Part shown: in pieces, positions 15,587-22,697 of the stretch
Layout of the letters: each line of letters starts with the position of its first letter
Numbering within the stretch: the stretch's first letter is position 1
Assembly (NCBI GenBank): GCA_019634195.1
Contig: JAHQVV010000114.1
Span: 1-40,925 of the forward strand
DNA: 40,925 nt
Direction of reading: 5' to 3'
Source: Phycisphaeraceae bacterium
Lineage (GTDB): Bacteria; Planctomycetota; Phycisphaerae; Phycisphaerales; Phycisphaeraceae
The notes under the pieces: model-generated
Told to the model about the DNA's origin: nothing
The model's input: the letters and a program-made list of their open reading frames with translations, nothing else
Database searches by the model: none
Position numbers and translations under genes: made by a program

Positions 15587-16246
15587 ATGAAGTTTTGTCT
15601 TTTTTCAGCAGCAGCGATCGCCGCAGCTGCTTTGGCCGCGCCCAGCCATGCGGCGACCGCCTATGCGATTGATTTCGACTCCACCCGAACAGGCAGCAGC
15701 AGCACCGCCGGATCGATCGATACCGAAACCGGCTTCACATCCCTTGATGTCACCAACGGCGGGAGCGCCAGCGTCAACGTAAGCGGAATCGATTTCGAGC
15801 TCTTCACGACGAACGTGAATGCGTCTCGTCGCCGCGCCGGCCCTAACCCGCTCACACGCGACTTCATCTTCGAAGAAGGGGGCAACAATGACGCTGTTGG
15901 GATCCTGATTGGCGGTGCGGGCGACCTCGCGGCGGGGACTTGGCAGGTCGAGGTCTGGGCCTGGGACGCTGATATTTCAGCACAGCTCGACGCGATGATC
16001 ATCGGCTCGCGGAAAGACAACGCGGAGACGATCCACACCACGGCGTTTGCGGGCAGCCCCACCGACCCATTCACCTTTAACCTCGTCAGCGACGGCACCC
16101 GCGCTTACGACGTGTTCGTCCGTGAAAACAACGACGCCAACAAGACCCGGATGAATGCGATCCGGCTCACCCTCGTCCCCGAGCCCGGCTCGCTGGCCCT
16201 CTTGGGCTTGGGCGGGCTGGCTCTCATCCGCCGACGCCGCGGCTAA
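15587..16246 (+). CDS. PEP-CTERM sorting-domain secreted protein
   Basis: 219 residues: signal peptide (AAAIAAAALAAPSHA), an all-beta middle with no family I recognise, and a C-terminal PEP-CTERM signal (VPEPGSLALLGLGGLALI then RRRRG). Proteins of this class are exported, recognised by an exosortase through the VPEP motif, and processed at the cell surface. No exosortase gene is in the window. The middle part (AGTWQVEVWAWDADIS) resembles carbohydrate/galactose-binding-like jelly rolls only loosely. A strong AAGGAG Shine-Dalgarno lies about 8 nt before the ATG, and a perfect terminator follows, so it is a well-expressed-looking monocistronic unit. Confidence 0.88.
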   Translation: MKFCLFSAAAIAAAALAAPSHAATAYAIDFDSTRTGSSSTAGSIDTETGFTSLDVTNGGSASVNVSGIDFELFTTNVNASRRRAGPNPLTRDFIFEEGGNNDAVGILIGGAGDLAAGTWQVEVWAWDADISAQLDAMIIGSRKDNAETIHTTAFAGSPTDPFTFNLVSDGTRAYDVFVRENNDANKTRMNAIRLTLVPEPGSLALLGLGGLALIRRRRG

Positions 16247-16271
16247 GCGACGCCATCGGATCAACCTTCTT

Positions 16272-16300
16272 AAAAAACCCCCGCGAGACGCGGGGTTTTT
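16272..16300 (+). terminator. rho-independent terminator after the PEP-CTERM gene
   Basis: Stem CCCCGCG (16279-16285), loop AGA, CGCGGGG (16289-16295), then TTTTT. An A-tract on the 5' side extends the pairing. It lies 25 nt after the stop codon. Confidence 0.9.
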
Positions 16301-16306
16301 CATACC

Positions 16307-16340
16307 CCCTCTCCCCACGGGAGAGGGATGGGGTGAGGGG
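16307..16340. repeat. single-arm CCCTCTCCC hairpin, copy C
   Basis: CCCTCTCCC (16307-16315), loop CAC, GGGAGAGGG (16319-16327), followed by the GGGGTGAGGGG tail. It is the left half of the composite element; no right half follows immediately. Confidence 0.7.
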
Positions 16341-16375
16341 TGGCACTGACAAGCTTTGGCTTTTCAGTGCCACCC
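16338..16375. repeat. 12-bp inverted repeat GGGTGGCACTGA / TCAGTGCCACCC
   Basis: Perfect 12-bp arms (16338-16349 and 16364-16375) around a 14-nt loop that itself has AAGC/GCTT complementarity. This GTGGCACTGACAAGC-type repeat is one I recall from planctomycete intergenic DNA. It abuts copy C of the hairpin element. Confidence 0.65.
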
Positions 16376-16411
16376 GCCACTAGAGCATCTTGCCTCTTTT
16401 CTGGCATGGCT

Positions 16412-16553
16412 CGGGCTCCTTCTCCCTTTCAGGGAGAAGGCGGGGGATGAGGGTCGGCCGTGAAGCAGACCGCGGCTTGTCCTGCCTTTCATTGTGAAGA
16501 CGATGCCCCACCCTCACCCCAACCCTCTCCCTGAAAGGGAGAGGGAGCCAAGG
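16412..16553. repeat. composite double-hairpin element, copy D (complete, intergenic)
   Basis: Left hairpin CCTTCTCCCT (16418-16427) / AGGGAGAAGG (16431-16440), then a GATGAGGGT tail, a spacer of about 55 nt, CCCTCACCCC, and right hairpin CCCTCTCCCT (16523-16532) / AGGGAGAGGG (16536-16545) with outer AGCCAAGG. The ends GGCTCC and GGAGCC form a terminal inverted repeat. The stems differ by a T:A versus C:G pair, which preserves pairing. Confidence 0.8.
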
Positions 16554-16595
16554 AACCGTGTCAACAAGGACGCAAGAGGCTCTAGCGACAGCCCC

Positions 16596-16859
16596 TCACA
16601 TCTCCACCCGCATCACCAGCTTGTTGACCTCCTCCGCCGAGACCACGCCCTTGCCCTCCAGCAGCTTGATCAGCGACGCCACACAGATCTCCAGCTCCTC
16701 GTTCTCTTGCTGCAGCGCCGCGATCTGTTGATCCTGCGTCTGGTCGGCGTATCGCCCCGCCCGCAGCTCCCGCCGAACATCCTGGATATCCCGCTCCGTG
16801 TCCTCGATATCCAGCCGGTTGCCGATATCCCCCAACAGCAGTGTCCTCGCCCAGCCCAT
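16596..16859 (-). CDS. small coiled-coil protein of unknown function
   Basis: 87 residues. The N-terminus MGWARTLLLGDIGNRLDIED is followed by a heptad-like helix (about residues 17-70, rich in Glu/Gln/Arg, with QQIAALQQENEELE) that should form a coiled coil. No membrane segment and no enzymatic motif. AAAGG lies 7 nt before the ATG, and codon use is like the GC-rich neighbours, which supports a real gene. The 'LGDIGNRLDIEDTE' opening seems familiar from planctomycete hypothetical proteins, but I cannot name a family. It lies immediately downstream of hairpin element D. Confidence 0.65.
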   Translation of the reverse strand: MGWARTLLLGDIGNRLDIEDTERDIQDVRRELRAGRYADQTQDQQIAALQQENEELEICVASLIKLLEGKGVVSAEEVNKLVMRVEM

Positions 16860-16920
16860 GTCGTTGCCTTTCGTGAAGTGTGTTTGGTTGGTTGACCTAA
16901 GAACCTATACCAGAAGTGCC

Positions 16921-17023
16921 TTTGGTGGGACAGGCTTCCAGCCTGTCGTCAAGGCGGAGCCTTGAATCGCGTTTGTTTCTCAGGCCCCCGGCCCGACGGC
17001 AGGCAAGAGGCCTACCCCACCAA
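16921..17023. repeat. dispersed repeat with terminal inverted TTTGGTGGG / CCCACCAAA
   Basis: The left end reads TTTGGTGGGACAGGC and the right end GGCCTACCCCACCAAA, imperfect terminal inverted repeats of about 15 bp. Internal CAGGCTTCCAGCCTGTC forms its own hairpin. The 312-bp gap between the coiled-coil gene and the cupin gene consists mainly of this element plus a GC-rich tail. 'Acaggcttccagcctgt' repeats are common in planctomycetes and other environmental genomes (from memory). Confidence 0.65.
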
Positions 17024-17172
17024 AAACAAAAACGGGCCCCTCTCACATGCTCTAAGACGATACCGCAGCACCCACCCCCAGCCGCGGGAATACGTATGAT
17101 CGAAACCGCGAAACCGGTGCACAGAACAGGGGGTCCCCCTTTCCCTTCGCAAAACACGATAGAAGCGATGAG

Positions 17173-17499
17173 ATGCCGCCAACGATCACCAAGCTCTTTT
17201 CAGACCACGGCCCGCACGACGCCGAAACGATCACGCCGCTGCTGGAAGGCCAGCGGTTCAGGCTTGAACACATCGCGTCGTACGGCCAGCCCAGCCCTGC
17301 GGATTTCTGGTACGACCAGGACACCCTGGAGTGGGTCGCGCTCATCCAGGGCCAGGCGGTGCTTGTCTTTGAAGACGGCCCCGTATCCCTCGCCGCCGGC
17401 GACGCGGTCCTGATCCCCCCACACTGCAAACACCGCGTCAGCGAGGTGAGTATGGACGCGGTCTGGATCGCCCTGCACGCGGATTCATCGGGCGAATAA
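17173..17499 (+). CDS. cupin-domain protein
   Basis: 108 residues forming a single small beta-barrel cupin. The two cupin motifs are degenerate: the segment before DFWYDQDTLEWVALIQGQAVL (split here by family positions) corresponds to motif 1, and LAAGDAVLIPPHCKHRVS is motif 2 with its conserved PxxxxH. Metal ligands of motif 1 (HxH...E) are not complete, so enzymatic activity is doubtful; a binding or sensory role is possible. A TATGAT hexamer at 17096-17101 may be its -10. Short monocistronic unit. Confidence 0.72.
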   Translation: MPPTITKLFSDHGPHDAETITPLLEGQRFRLEHIASYGQPSPADFWYDQDTLEWVALIQGQAVLVFEDGPVSLAAGDAVLIPPHCKHRVSEVSMDAVWIALHADSSGE

Positions 17500-17511
17500 G
17501 CAGAGAAGAGT

Positions 17512-17612
17512 GACTGTCCCTTTTTCTTCCTTGATGTTCAAAGTGGTAGTCCACAACCTGATGGTTATTTAGAATCAAAGGGTCGGAACAAAGCCGGACT
17601 GTCCTTTTTTCT
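17512..17612. repeat. two direct copies of GACTGTCCYTTTTTCT
   Basis: Copies at 17512-17527 and 17597-17612 differ by one base and are 85 bp apart. An inverted partial copy (AGAAAAAGGG) lies at 18401-18410, after the next gene. The pattern resembles short repeats associated with REP-type transposases in other bacteria. No such transposase is present here. Confidence 0.55.
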
Positions 17613-17619
17613 GGGTCCT

Positions 17620-18396
17620 ATGGATGAAATGGTAATGGCAAAGCATTCAATCAACAATACTGAACTACAAGATAGGATTGAGCTTCAGGTTTTTATCGAG
17701 TTTGCCTCCCAATGTCCGCTTCCTCTGCTACCTGGAAAAGTTGAGAAACGCTCTCCTCCAGAGCCCGACTTGCTCGTACCACTCTCGACGGGATCGAGCA
17801 TCGCGTTCGAACTGGTATCAGCCAACGATGCCGCAGGCGAACGAAGATTTCGTGATTCATTTGCCATCAATGATGCTCTACTCAAAGCATATCGAAAAGC
17901 CGTTGATTCGGGATCTATTGCCCCACCTCATGATTGGGGCGGGCTATCAGTCCTAATCGTGATGGACGAGCAGGCATCAAGGATGTCAAAAATCAATGCG
18001 GCTCAAAGAGCAATCGAAATACTGTCTGACATGGGAGCGACTCTACAACGCTTACACTTCAGTGATAAGTATCCCATCAAGAAAATTGTCATCTCTAAAA
18101 ATCCATGTGCGGACTGGGAACAACAGAAGCCATCGATAACTGTGAACAGCGCTGGATATGTCGGCGTACCTCTCGTCCCAAGAATTGAAAGCAAGCTCGA
18201 TAAAGCACCCAAGTATCAGAGCAGCCACCCAATACATTTGCTGGCACACGCCAGATCAACATTCATACCCAAGTGGGAAGAAGGGCTAGACGCATTGCTG
18301 GAAACTCACCCCAACACTTCATGCTATGAAGCCGTCTGGGTCTACGATGAAGCTGACAAGTCCGTAGTTTATGCCAGTCTTGACCGCGGATGGTAG
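17620..18396 (+). CDS. orphan protein, possible PD-(D/E)XK-like nuclease fold
   Basis: 258 residues of unrecognised family. The segment PPEPDLLVPLSTGSSIAFELVSAND (split: EPDLLV at about residue 48 and AFELVSA at about 64) resembles the core of restriction-endonuclease-like folds, where an acidic residue on one strand is followed by E-x-[K/V] on the next. The usual Lys is not obvious, so the call is tentative. The C-terminus (AVWVYDEADKSVVYASLDR) reads as a beta-hairpin. The gene is clearly lower in GC than its neighbours and is framed by short repeats, suggesting it arrived by transfer. No methylase or partner is next to it. Confidence 0.6.
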   Translation: MDEMVMAKHSINNTELQDRIELQVFIEFASQCPLPLLPGKVEKRSPPEPDLLVPLSTGSSIAFELVSANDAAGERRFRDSFAINDALLKAYRKAVDSGSIAPPHDWGGLSVLIVMDEQASRMSKINAAQRAIEILSDMGATLQRLHFSDKYPIKKIVISKNPCADWEQQKPSITVNSAGYVGVPLVPRIESKLDKAPKYQSSHPIHLLAHARSTFIPKWEEGLDALLETHPNTSCYEAVWVYDEADKSVVYASLDRGW

Positions 18397-18468
18397 GGGC
18401 AGAAAAAGGGGAGAAGTACATTTAATTCTATTGCTGTGCGCAAAAACACCGTCATCACTTCTTAGGTG

Positions 18469-19911
18469 ATGGACGAACTCGACAACAACTTATTGGCGGC
18501 CTGGCATCGGGTCTTTGAACTGTGTCAGCGTGACCCGGTAGAGGCTCGGCGGCGGTATGAGCGGACGCTGCCGGGGACGTGTCTGGACCGGCCGCACCGG
18601 GCGTGGTGCGTGGCGCTGCGGGCGTCGGATACGCGGCTCAATGGCATTCAGGGGGCGGTTTTGGCTCCTTCTCCCTCGCAGGGAGAAGGCTGGGATGAGG
18701 GTGGGGGATTCGAAGGCCCGCGGCTGACCTCCAGCTTTGATGGTGAATACGACGTTTCACCCTCACCCCGGCCCTCTCCCTCGGAGGGAGAGGGAGGCGA
18801 CCGAATCGGCGCACAAACGGCGCATGAAATCGTGATCGACGGGGGGATGATTGCCGAGTTGGGTGGGCCGGTGGACATCCCGCACCCGGGGGTGCCGCTG
18901 GCCGAGGCGGCGAGGCTGCTGGGGCGGGACTACCGCATGATGCGGCGGTGGCTGCCGGTCGGGGCGGGGCGGTCCAACCGTGAGCGCGATCAACTCGCGA
19001 GCCGGGGCATGAGCGACGGCCGGTTGATCTGGGCGACGTTTGAGAAGGAGGGGTACCCGTTGAAGGTGCGTTATGAGCCGCCGGGGCGTCACGGGCGCAA
19101 CGGCCGGGAGGTGCCGGTGGTGTGGAGCGATGGGCCGCTGGACCCGGGGGCGAAGTATGGCAAGCCGCCAAGCCGGTGGTGGGGGACGCTCTGGCAGTCG
19201 ATGGCCAAGGGCATTCCGACCGAGTTCGAGCAGGTGCTGGTGCGTGAGCCGAGGTGGCTGCCTGTCAAGGGGCAGATGCGGTTTCGCGGTTGGTTGTGGC
19301 GTTGCCCGGGGCTTTGTTCCGCGGGGGCGGATTTGGCTCCTTCTCCCTCTCAGGGAGAAGGCTGGGATGAGGGTAGGGGAGACGAACGCCCCCGGCTCTC
19401 TGCAAACGTTCACGATGGGTATGACGCTGGGCCCTCACCCCAACCCTCTCCCTGGGAGGGAGAGGGAGCTAAGGCAAGTGCCTGCGGGAAGCTGGTACGG
19501 ACGCTGTACGCGCCGCTGCCCGTGTGGACAATCGGCAGGTACCTGGGATTGAATCAAGGGCTCGGCGTTGAAGGCCTGGCGGGGCAGTGGCTGCCGGGGG
19601 TGATGGACCGCTGGGCGGGTCGGCGCAGCCTGGCGTGTTTGCACTGCTGGCGGGTGCGGGATCAGGGGTTTTCAAGCCGCAAAGGCTGGAACGAGCTGGT
19701 CGCGCACCTCAGCGGCGGGCTGCTCTTTGGCCACGAGGTCGAGCAGCCAAGCGATTTTGAGTACGAGCGCAGGCGGGCGTATGTGAAGCGGGCGCAGAAG
19801 CGCCCGCAGATCGATCGCGCTGTGATCGGGGGTGCCGCACCGATCGCATCGATGCAGGCAGCGTTATCCGCGCCGCCGCCGGGCGATCAGCAGGCCGCCC
19901 AGGCCGAGTAG
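18469..19911 (+). CDS. unknown protein with two in-frame repeat-element insertions
   Basis: 480 residues; family not recognised. Residues about 65-111 and 289-335 are translations of composite hairpin elements E and F (LAPSPSQGEGWDEG ... PSPSEGEG and LAPSPSQGEGWDEG ... PSPWEGEG). Without them about 387 native residues remain. These include a helix-turn-helix-like stretch (VPLAEAARLLGRDYRMMRRW) and a split zinc-ribbon-like set: RCPGLC just before insert F, ACGKLVRTLY just after it, and LACLHCW further on. Insert F therefore sits between the cysteine knuckles. An ATG at 18469 (or GTG at 18466) starts the frame. The last ~16 codons overlap the convergent PEP-CTERM gene and are not native-looking. 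Whether the product folds is unknown. Confidence 0.65.
   Translation: MDELDNNLLAAWHRVFELCQRDPVEARRRYERTLPGTCLDRPHRAWCVALRASDTRLNGIQGAVLAPSPSQGEGWDEGGGFEGPRLTSSFDGEYDVSPSPRPSPSEGEGGDRIGAQTAHEIVIDGGMIAELGGPVDIPHPGVPLAEAARLLGRDYRMMRRWLPVGAGRSNRERDQLASRGMSDGRLIWATFEKEGYPLKVRYEPPGRHGRNGREVPVVWSDGPLDPGAKYGKPPSRWWGTLWQSMAKGIPTEFEQVLVREPRWLPVKGQMRFRGWLWRCPGLCSAGADLAPSPSQGEGWDEGRGDERPRLSANVHDGYDAGPSPQPSPWEGEGAKASACGKLVRTLYAPLPVWTIGRYLGLNQGLGVEGLAGQWLPGVMDRWAGRRSLACLHCWRVRDQGFSSRKGWNELVAHLSGGLLFGHEVEQPSDFEYERRRAYVKRAQKRPQIDRAVIGGAAPIASMQAALSAPPPGDQQAAQAE
18661..18800. repeat. composite double-hairpin element, copy E (inside a gene)
   Basis: Starts with TTGGCTCC. Left hairpin with CTTCTCCCT/AGGGAGAAG arms and loop CGC, then the GATGAGGGT tail. 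The spacer of about 55 nt is similar to that of copy F. CCCTCACCCC follows, then right hairpin CCCTCTCCCT (18772-18781) / AGGGAGAGGG (18785-18794). The reading frame of the host gene stays open across it. Confidence 0.85.
19333..19472. repeat. composite double-hairpin element, copy F (inside a gene)
   Basis: TTGGCTCC at the left end and AGCTAA at the right end. The left hairpin is nearly identical to copy E (about two differences in the first 47 nt). Right hairpin CCCTCTCCCT (19444-19453) / AGGGAGAGGG (19457-19466). The spacer aligns with that of copy E (shared pattern: GAAnGCCC, CGGCT, GATGG, ATACGAC/ATGACG). Same orientation and same reading frame as copy E. Confidence 0.85.
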
Positions 19912-20658
19912 CGCGAGTGTGCCCGGCTCGGGGACCACCTCGGTGCTGAGGCGGACGTTGTCGAAGTCGACCTCGAGGTCCGCGGCGGTGGTCGTGGCGT
20001 CGGTGGTGTCGACGACGTTGAGGTTGACCAGGCGGATGCCCAGGTCCTGGCCGAGTTGGGCGTGGGTCGCGCCGGTTTCGAAGATGATGGTGCTTGTTGC
20101 GTGGCCGCCCTCGATGATGGAGCCGGCGAGGGAGTTGTCGTCGACGTCGATCTCGACGCCGCCGGCCATCAGCGCGACGCGGTAGCCGGGGAAGCCGGCG
20201 AGGTTGAAGTCCTCGTTGCTGATCGCGGTGCCCGAGTCGATGTTGATGATCTCGACCTGGAGGGTGTAGCGTGTGAAGGCCTGGAGCTGGTCGGTGCTGA
20301 TGGTTTGTTGCAGGCCGTACTCGCCGCCGCCGCCGGTGTTGGCGTTGTTGAACGCGATGCCGACCCGGACGCCGTCGGGCGCGACGCCGGTGATGAACTC
20401 TTCGGCCTGGTCGTTGAGCGTGCCGATGTAGTAGCCCGGCCCGTCGCCGCCGTCGGTCTGGCCGACAAAGGACTCGTAGAGGTCCCAGCCGTTGAGCGGG
20501 CCGAAGGTGAACTCGTTGAAGGGCGTTTCGCCGGTGATGTCCTCGAAGCTGTGATTGACGACATTGATGTCGGCCGCGGCAGCGGCCCCGGCGGAAGCAA
20601 GGGCGAACAGCCCCGTGCTGGCGGAGATAACAGCCGTCTTATTGATGAAGCGATTCAT
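19864..20658 (-). CDS. PEP-CTERM sorting-domain secreted protein
   Basis: 264 residues. The start at 20658 gives MNRFINKTAVISASTGLFAL, a signal peptide ending near ASAGAAAAA. The mature part starts INVVNHSFEDITGET and contains LNGWDLYES, the 'N-x-S-F-E ... GW' opening of a galactose-binding-like/DUF642-like beta-sandwich family common in planctomycetes. The C-terminus is VPEPGTLALLGLGGLLIA then RRRRG, an exosortase signal. It is expected to be surface-exposed and possibly to bind polysaccharide. Its 3' end overlaps the convergent gene at 18469-19911 by 48 bp. A 14-bp perfect palindrome lies upstream. Confidence 0.88.
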   Translation of the reverse strand: MNRFINKTAVISASTGLFALASAGAAAAADINVVNHSFEDITGETPFNEFTFGPLNGWDLYESFVGQTDGGDGPGYYIGTLNDQAEEFITGVAPDGVRVGIAFNNANTGGGGEYGLQQTISTDQLQAFTRYTLQVEIINIDSGTAISNEDFNLAGFPGYRVALMAGGVEIDVDDNSLAGSIIEGGHATSTIIFETGATHAQLGQDLGIRLVNLNVVDTTDATTTAADLEVDFDNVRLSTEVVPEPGTLALLGLGGLLIARRRRG

Positions 20659-20679
20659 GGTGTGCTCTTTTTGGATGGG

Positions 20680-20693
20680 TTCCCGATCGGGAA
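20680..20693. promoter_or_regulatory. 14-bp perfect palindrome TTCCCGATCGGGAA
   Basis: It lies 22 bp upstream of the PEP-CTERM start at 20658, in the divergent gap shared with the Hsp70 gene. The perfect dyad with GG/CC flanks has the form of an operator for a dimeric regulator; the regulator is unknown. Confidence 0.4.
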
Positions 20694-20846
20694 ACCTTAT
20701 CACAAGCGATTCCGAAAGAGTCGTATTCTTTTGAAAAAGAAGAATTTTTACTACATTGTGTTAGCTTCTAAGTGGGCCTGTTGCGGTGCTTTTAAGCAGA
20801 TGGGCAATAGCAACAGGCCGGGGTATGCAGCCGGTCCGCGAGGGCT

Positions 20847-20852
20847 TACAAT
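20847..20852 (+). promoter_or_regulatory. candidate -10 box (TACAAT) for the Hsp70 operon
   Basis: It lies 36 nt before the ATG of the Hsp70 gene, in an AT-rich divergent intergenic region. No CIRCE inverted repeat (TTAGCACTC-N9-GAGTGCTAA) is seen, so HrcA control is unlikely. Confidence 0.4.
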
Positions 20853-20888
20853 TAGCCCGCCGCCTGCACCTCTGTTTTCCGGAACGCT

Positions 20889-22694
20889 ATGACGCTTGTT
20901 GGAATTGATCTCGGTACGACCTTCTCGCTCATCGCCCGCCTCACCGAGGACGGCGATGCGCAGATTATCCCCAACGCGGAGGGCGACCTGACGATGCCCT
21001 CGGTGGTGTGTTTCGAGTCGGCCGAGGACGTGGTCGTCGGCAAGCACGCGGTCCGTGCGCTGTCGGACACGCCCGAGCACGTGATCCAGCACCCCAAGCG
21101 CTACCTGGGCGACGCGGACCACGCCGACGACATGCACGGCCAGTCGGTCAGCCCGATCGCGGCCAGCTCGCTGATCCTGCGCAAGCTCAAGCAGGACGCC
21201 GAGCAGCAGGTCGGCCCGATCGGCGGCGCGGTGATCACGGTGCCGGCGTATTTCGACGAGGCCCGCCGGCAGGCGACGGTGACCGCCGGCGAGCTCGCGG
21301 GGCTGAAGGTCATCGACATCATCAACGAGCCGACCGCCGCCGCGCTCGCCAGCGCCTACCTCAGCGCTCAGCGCAACGCCGAGAACGCCGACGAAGCGCT
21401 GGACCGCCTCATGTCGGATACCGACGCCCGGCACACGATCGTCTACGACTTGGGCGGGGGCACGTTCGACGTCACCCTCATGAAACAGACCGGCCCGGAG
21501 CTCCAGGTGCTCGCGACGGCGGGCGATGTCGAGCTGGGCGGGATCGACTGGACCGAGCGGATCGCCGAGCAGGTCGCCGAGTTCTTTGTCGCGACGCACG
21601 AGGTTGATCCCCGTCAGGACGCGCTGGGCCGGGCGCGGCTCCGCTCCGCCGCCAACCAGGTCAAGCACGAGCTGAGCAGCCGCCGGGCCGTCACCTGGGA
21701 GTTCGCCTACAAGGGCAAGCACATCGAAGGCAAGATGACGCGCGAGGCGTTCGACGCGGACACCAGCGACCTCTTGTACCGAACCGAGAACCGGCTCAAC
21801 CGCGTGCTCCGCGACGCGGAGCTTGCTTGGCAAGACGTCGACAGCATCGTCGCGGTCGGCGGCAGCTCGCGTCTGCCGCAGGTCCTGGAGATGCTCGAGC
21901 GGGTCAGTGGCAACCAACCAGACACCTCGCTCTCGCCGGACCACATCGTTTCGCTCGGCGCCGCGATCCACGCCGCGATGCTCGGCGCACAGCTCACGCA
22001 GGCCGAGCTCGACGCGGTCGCCAAGAACGCCGACGAGAGCGTTGATGCCCCCGTCACCGAAGAACAGGCCAACGACGACGATCAGGGCGAAGACAGCGAC
22101 GACCCGCTGGACGCGCTCCAGAAAGAGCTCGAAGGCGACGACGACAACGACGCCGGCACGGGCCACGGCGAAACAAAGACCGCCGCGCCACGCACGCGCC
22201 GACGCAAGAAGAAACAAGAAGCCGGGATGATGCTCTGGGGCAAGTCCGTCTTGCAGATGCTCCACCTCTTGAAGACCAACAACGTCAGCTCGCACAGCCT
22301 CGGCGTCATCGCCCGCGACAAGAACGGCACCAAGCGCGTCACCACGATGATCCCCCGCAACACCAAGCTGCCCAAGGCCGTCACCAAGGTCTTCGGCACC
22401 ATCGTCGACGACCAGAAACGCATCACCGCCACCGTCGTCGAGGGCGAAGCCGACGACCCGGCGCACTGCATCTCGGTCTGCACCTGCACGGTGACGAACC
22501 TGCCCACGAACCTGCCGCGCAACTCGCCGGTCCAGGTCCGCTTCCGCTACGACAGCTCCGGCCGGCTGCACGTCGGCGTCGTCCACCTCACATCGGGGGC
22601 CTTCGGCGAGGTCGTGATCAAACGCGACGGCGGCGTCGACCCCGAGCGCGTCCGGATCGCACAGAAACTGCTGCAACGCCTCAAGGTCGGCTAA
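20889..22694 (+). CDS. Hsp70-family chaperone (non-canonical DnaK paralogue)
   Basis: 601 residues. The ATPase domain is intact: phosphate 1 GIDLGTTFSL, connect 1 and the INEPTAAALA segment, phosphate 2 YDLGGGTFDVTL and the adenosine loop AVGGSSRLPQV (about residues 1-380). A highly acidic then basic linker (about 394-444, Asp/Glu runs followed by RTRRRKKK) replaces the short DnaK linker. The C-terminal part (about 445-600) keeps only a shortened substrate-binding beta-domain (SHSLGVIARDK, MIPRNTKLPKAVTKVF, one of the most Hsp70-like stretches); the alpha-helical lid and the EEVD/GG-rich tail are missing. It is therefore a specialised Hsp70 rather than the main DnaK. The next gene begins 3 bp later and encodes a J-like membrane protein, its likely partner. 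No grpE or dnaJ is present. Confidence 0.92.
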   Translation: MTLVGIDLGTTFSLIARLTEDGDAQIIPNAEGDLTMPSVVCFESAEDVVVGKHAVRALSDTPEHVIQHPKRYLGDADHADDMHGQSVSPIAASSLILRKLKQDAEQQVGPIGGAVITVPAYFDEARRQATVTAGELAGLKVIDIINEPTAAALASAYLSAQRNAENADEALDRLMSDTDARHTIVYDLGGGTFDVTLMKQTGPELQVLATAGDVELGGIDWTERIAEQVAEFFVATHEVDPRQDALGRARLRSAANQVKHELSSRRAVTWEFAYKGKHIEGKMTREAFDADTSDLLYRTENRLNRVLRDAELAWQDVDSIVAVGGSSRLPQVLEMLERVSGNQPDTSLSPDHIVSLGAAIHAAMLGAQLTQAELDAVAKNADESVDAPVTEEQANDDDQGEDSDDPLDALQKELEGDDDNDAGTGHGETKTAAPRTRRRKKKQEAGMMLWGKSVLQMLHLLKTNNVSSHSLGVIARDKNGTKRVTTMIPRNTKLPKAVTKVFGTIVDDQKRITATVVEGEADDPAHCISVCTCTVTNLPTNLPRNSPVQVRFRYDSSGRLHVGVVHLTSGAFGEVVIKRDGGVDPERVRIAQKLLQRLKVG

Positions 22695-22697
22695 CGC

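Noticed and set aside
20701-20760. AT-rich hairpin ATTCTT...AAGAAT as a CIRCE or heat-shock site for Hsp70
   Set aside because: It does not match the CIRCE sequence, the stem is only 6 bp, and it lies far upstream of the -10 box.
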